From the NCBI GenBank assembly GCA_017450025.1, contig JAFSYJ010000002.1, positions 17,339 through 81,338 of the forward strand: a stretch of 64,000 nucleotides of DNA, read 5' to 3'. The position numbers and the translations under genes are program-made. Every line of letters starts with the position of its first letter. Position 1 is the stretch's first letter. Positions 62,195 through 64,000 of the stretch are shown one piece after another. The notes beneath the pieces were generated by a model, which saw only the letters and a list, made by a program, of their open reading frames with translations, was not told where the DNA came from and did no database searches. This DNA comes from Clostridia bacterium. GTDB taxonomy: Bacteria; Bacillota; Clostridia; UMGS1883; UMGS1540.

Positions 62195-63749
62195 AACTGC
62201 TCTCCCAACTTTTCGAAAACTTTTGCCGTCTCGGATTTCTGTGGGCAAATGTTGTCGGGCGTGTCAGCATAGCCCAAATCGGCATTCTGACGATGCTGTC
62301 TTTTAAATCGGGCGTTCTGAGCGGCGAATACGGAGCAAGAAACGGAACGCCGAATGACTTTAAGTTGCTGAGATGAATGTAAATTGTCAAAAGTCCCATA
62401 ACTATACCAAAGCCACCCATTGTGCCTCCAAGAACAAGTAAAAAATAGCGTAAAACAACAATGGTATTTGCCTGATTTGGGATTACAAACGCGCTGACAG
62501 CTGTTATTGCCACCGCAATAACCATTGGCGCACCGATAATCCCTGCCGAAACGGCACTTTCTCCTATAACAAGCGCACCCACGATACTTACCGCCTGCCC
62601 GACGGGTTTTGGCAAGCGCACACCTGATTCCTTTAAAATTTCGAATACAATAATCATCAAAAGTGCTTCAAAAAAACTCGGAAACGGTGTCCCTGCCTCC
62701 GCCGCCGCCATTGTGTATAAGAACGCCGTCGGAATAAGCTCCTGATGAAATGTAGTAAAGGCAACATAAGCGGGCAGGCATAAGATACTGATAAAATAAG
62801 AAAGATACCGTACAAAGCGTATCATACTTGCCGCAACTGGGCCAATATAATAATCCTCAGGTGACTTGAAGTTTTCGACAAACAGCGACGGAGCAGTCAG
62901 GACAAAAGGCGACCCGTCAACGATTATGGCGGCGCGTCCCTCCAGAATTTTACCTGCCGCTATGTCGGGCTTTTCGGTATACGCTATCGTTGAAAATACC
63001 GAAAGCGGATTGTCCTCGATATACTGTTCGATATAGCCCGAGTCAATAATCGCATCAGTGTCGATTTTGGAGATTCTCTTTTTAATATTTTCTATAAGTT
63101 CGGGGTCCGCAACATCGTCAATATATCCTATCGCTATTTTTGTTTTAGTCTGCCGCCCTATTTCCATACAGTCAAATTTAAGGCCTGTATTCCTGATTTT
63201 TCTGCGCAAAAGCGCCGTGTTTGTCCGTATATTTTCAACAAATCCTTCACGCGGGCCTCGTATAACTGAATCTGTTTGCGGGTCGGTTATGGAGCGCGTT
63301 TGAAATCCCTTTGTGTTAATAACTGCACCTTCGCCAAATCCGTCAATCAAAAGCGCCGTATCGCCCATCAAAAATCCGTCTATAAGCGCGTTTAGCAAGT
63401 CACTTTTTTGCACTTCTGATGAGATAAGCTGATTATAAATTATATCGTCAATGCTTTTAGGCTTCCAATCGGGCGAAGGCACGCCGTAAACAAGAGTTTT
63501 AATCACGCTTTCTTCAATTTCCGTAACGCTTACAAGCCCGTCGATATATACGATTGCCGCCTTTGTATTGCCGATATAAAATGTGCGGAAAACCATGTCG
63601 CTACTTTCACCCGTCAGGCGTTTAAGCTCGGTCAAGTTTTTTTTGAGGCTCTTTTCGATATACAAATTTTTTTCAAGTGATTTAAGACTTTTTGTATCAT
63701 CGTGCCGTTCAGGCAGTTTGTTTATTTTTTTAATAAAATTCTCAAGCAC
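62181..63749 (-). CDS. gerKA: Spore germination protein, GerAA/GerKA subunit
   Basis: A 522-residue protein: N-terminal soluble domain (1-290; YIDGLVSVTEIEE, IDGFGEGAVINTKGFQTRSI, RGPREGFVENIRTNTALLRR) and a C-terminal membrane domain (about 300-500; FHQELIPTAFLYTMAAAEAG, FEALLMIIVFEILKESGVRLP, VIVGALVIGESAVSAGII-like helix). GerAA forms the ion channel part of the receptor. I take GTG 63749 as the start, 7 nt after a G8 tract; it gives the usual N-terminus (LENFIKKINKL). The longer frame runs through a terminator. The gene order A-C-B is that of gerK in Clostridium. Confidence 0.92.
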   Translation of the reverse strand: MLENFIKKINKLPERHDDTKSLKSLEKNLYIEKSLKKNLTELKRLTGESSDMVFRTFYIGNTKAAIVYIDGLVSVTEIEESVIKTLVYGVPSPDWKPKSIDDIIYNQLISSEVQKSDLLNALIDGFLMGDTALLIDGFGEGAVINTKGFQTRSITDPQTDSVIRGPREGFVENIRTNTALLRRKIRNTGLKFDCMEIGRQTKTKIAIGYIDDVADPELIENIKKRISKIDTDAIIDSGYIEQYIEDNPLSVFSTIAYTEKPDIAAGKILEGRAAIIVDGSPFVLTAPSLFVENFKSPEDYYIGPVAASMIRFVRYLSYFISILCLPAYVAFTTFHQELIPTAFLYTMAAAEAGTPFPSFFEALLMIIVFEILKESGVRLPKPVGQAVSIVGALVIGESAVSAGIIGAPMVIAVAITAVSAFVIPNQANTIVVLRYFLLVLGGTMGGFGIVMGLLTIYIHLSNLKSFGVPFLAPYSPLRTPDLKDSIVRMPIWAMLTRPTTFAHRNPRRQKFSKSWESSYEKD

Positions 63750-63775
63750 AGTAACCCCCCCCGAAATGTTACTGT
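63748..63775 (-). promoter_or_regulatory. Hairpin at the gerKA start with G8 Shine-Dalgarno in the loop
   Basis: On the minus strand ACAGTAAC and GTTACTGT (63768-63775 and 63748-63755) form an 8-bp stem; the loop carries most of a run of eight G (63755-63762) that would bind the anti-Shine-Dalgarno, and the first two bases of the GTG start lie at the foot of the stem. Confidence 0.6.
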
Positions 63776-63816
63776 ACCATATTTTACCCTTTTTACAAAA
63801 AATTATTCGATACAAA

Positions 63817-63853
63817 AAATCCACCGGGCTGTAATTTACAACCCGGCGGATTT
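63817..63853 (-). terminator. Terminator upstream of gerKA
   Basis: A long stem (AAATCC-CCGGG-TGTAA and complement, with two mismatched positions) followed on the minus strand by six T. It ends a transcript entering from beyond the window edge, so gerKA needs its own promoter; none is certain in the about 70 nt left. The 63854-64000 stretch holds no gene I can support. Confidence 0.85.
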
Positions 63854-64000
63854 GAAAATTGTTGCTTTGCAAATACTTTTATCAACCAATGGGCAAATTT
63901 CATTATCAACCGCGCTCATCTTAAAAATGTCAATAAAATTTTTGTTTTATTGATAAAAATACTGATTTTACAAGGTTTTTTAATATAAAAAATGACCTTA

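Noticed and set aside
63836..63919. A 27-codon minus-strand open frame (ATG at 63919, stop inside the terminator stem)
   Set aside because: It has no ribosome site and no recognisable similarity. The terminator after it shows only that some transcript enters from outside the window.

Overview
The window looks like chromosomal DNA of a moderately AT-rich, spore-forming member of the Clostridia (Firmicutes). The evidence is the combination of a gerK-type spore germination operon, bofA, RNase J and RNase M5, HPr kinase, WhiA and RapZ, a T-box in front of thrS, long-form HPF, strong Shine-Dalgarno sites with many TTG/GTG starts, and surface proteins carrying copper-amine-oxidase N-terminal ('stalk') domains. 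I see no tRNA or rRNA gene, CRISPR array, insertion sequence or prophage. It is mostly core genome with unusual details.

Layout: 1-5081 (minus) glgC-glgD-truncated glgA, then rnj and the start of a mannitol-1-phosphate dehydrogenase-like gene. 5247-10490 (plus) a CdaR/PucR-type regulator, ftsE-ftsX, an M23 murein hydrolase and an S41 protease: a cell-separation module. 10522-14016 (plus) uracil permease, upp and a frameshifted MFS transporter. 14027-26147 (mainly minus) a membrane protein, bofA (plus), and a nine-gene run hprK-ROK kinase-murB-rapZ-whiA-dnaE-small protein-two FAD proteins. 26227-34995 (mainly plus) malQ, malic enzyme, T-box-thrS, metY and an ECF transporter S component, with a DUF5662 gene and a secreted multidomain protein on the other strand. 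35113-39536 (minus) YgjV and two large secreted proteins, one beginning with a cohesin-like domain and the other ending in a dockerin-like duplication. 39630-48986 (minus) rnmV, hpf, holA, comEC, rpsU, guaB, SGNH hydrolase, dusB, a coiled-coil protein and rsmD. 49141-53406 (plus) an amino-sugar operon: HTH-GlmM fusion, GlmU-like acyltransferase, GlmS. 53426-58515 (minus) gpsA, plsY, der, a DUF512 radical SAM protein, smpB and secG. 58632-59779 (plus) a RodA/FtsW protein. 59776-63775 (minus) gerKA-gerKC-gerKB plus a fourth small membrane gene.

Most striking observations: (1) a DNA-binding XRE helix-turn-helix fused in frame to an apparently intact phosphoglucosamine mutase, preceded by inverted repeats next to its promoter and followed by the next genes of UDP-GlcNAc synthesis, which suggests an enzyme that regulates its own pathway; (2) adjacent genes for a cohesin-like and a dockerin-like secreted protein, with an mRNA leader carrying a strong Shine-Dalgarno followed by a start-stop pair; (3) a translationally coupled glycogen synthase remnant lacking the ADP-glucose loop; (4) an apparent AUU start codon for murB; (5) an MFS gene split exactly at a -1 slippery heptamer; (6) a ThrS without its TGS domain; (7) a gerKA start codon buried in a hairpin whose loop holds a G8 Shine-Dalgarno. 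Functions are assigned from recognisable motifs only; no database search or folding program was run.
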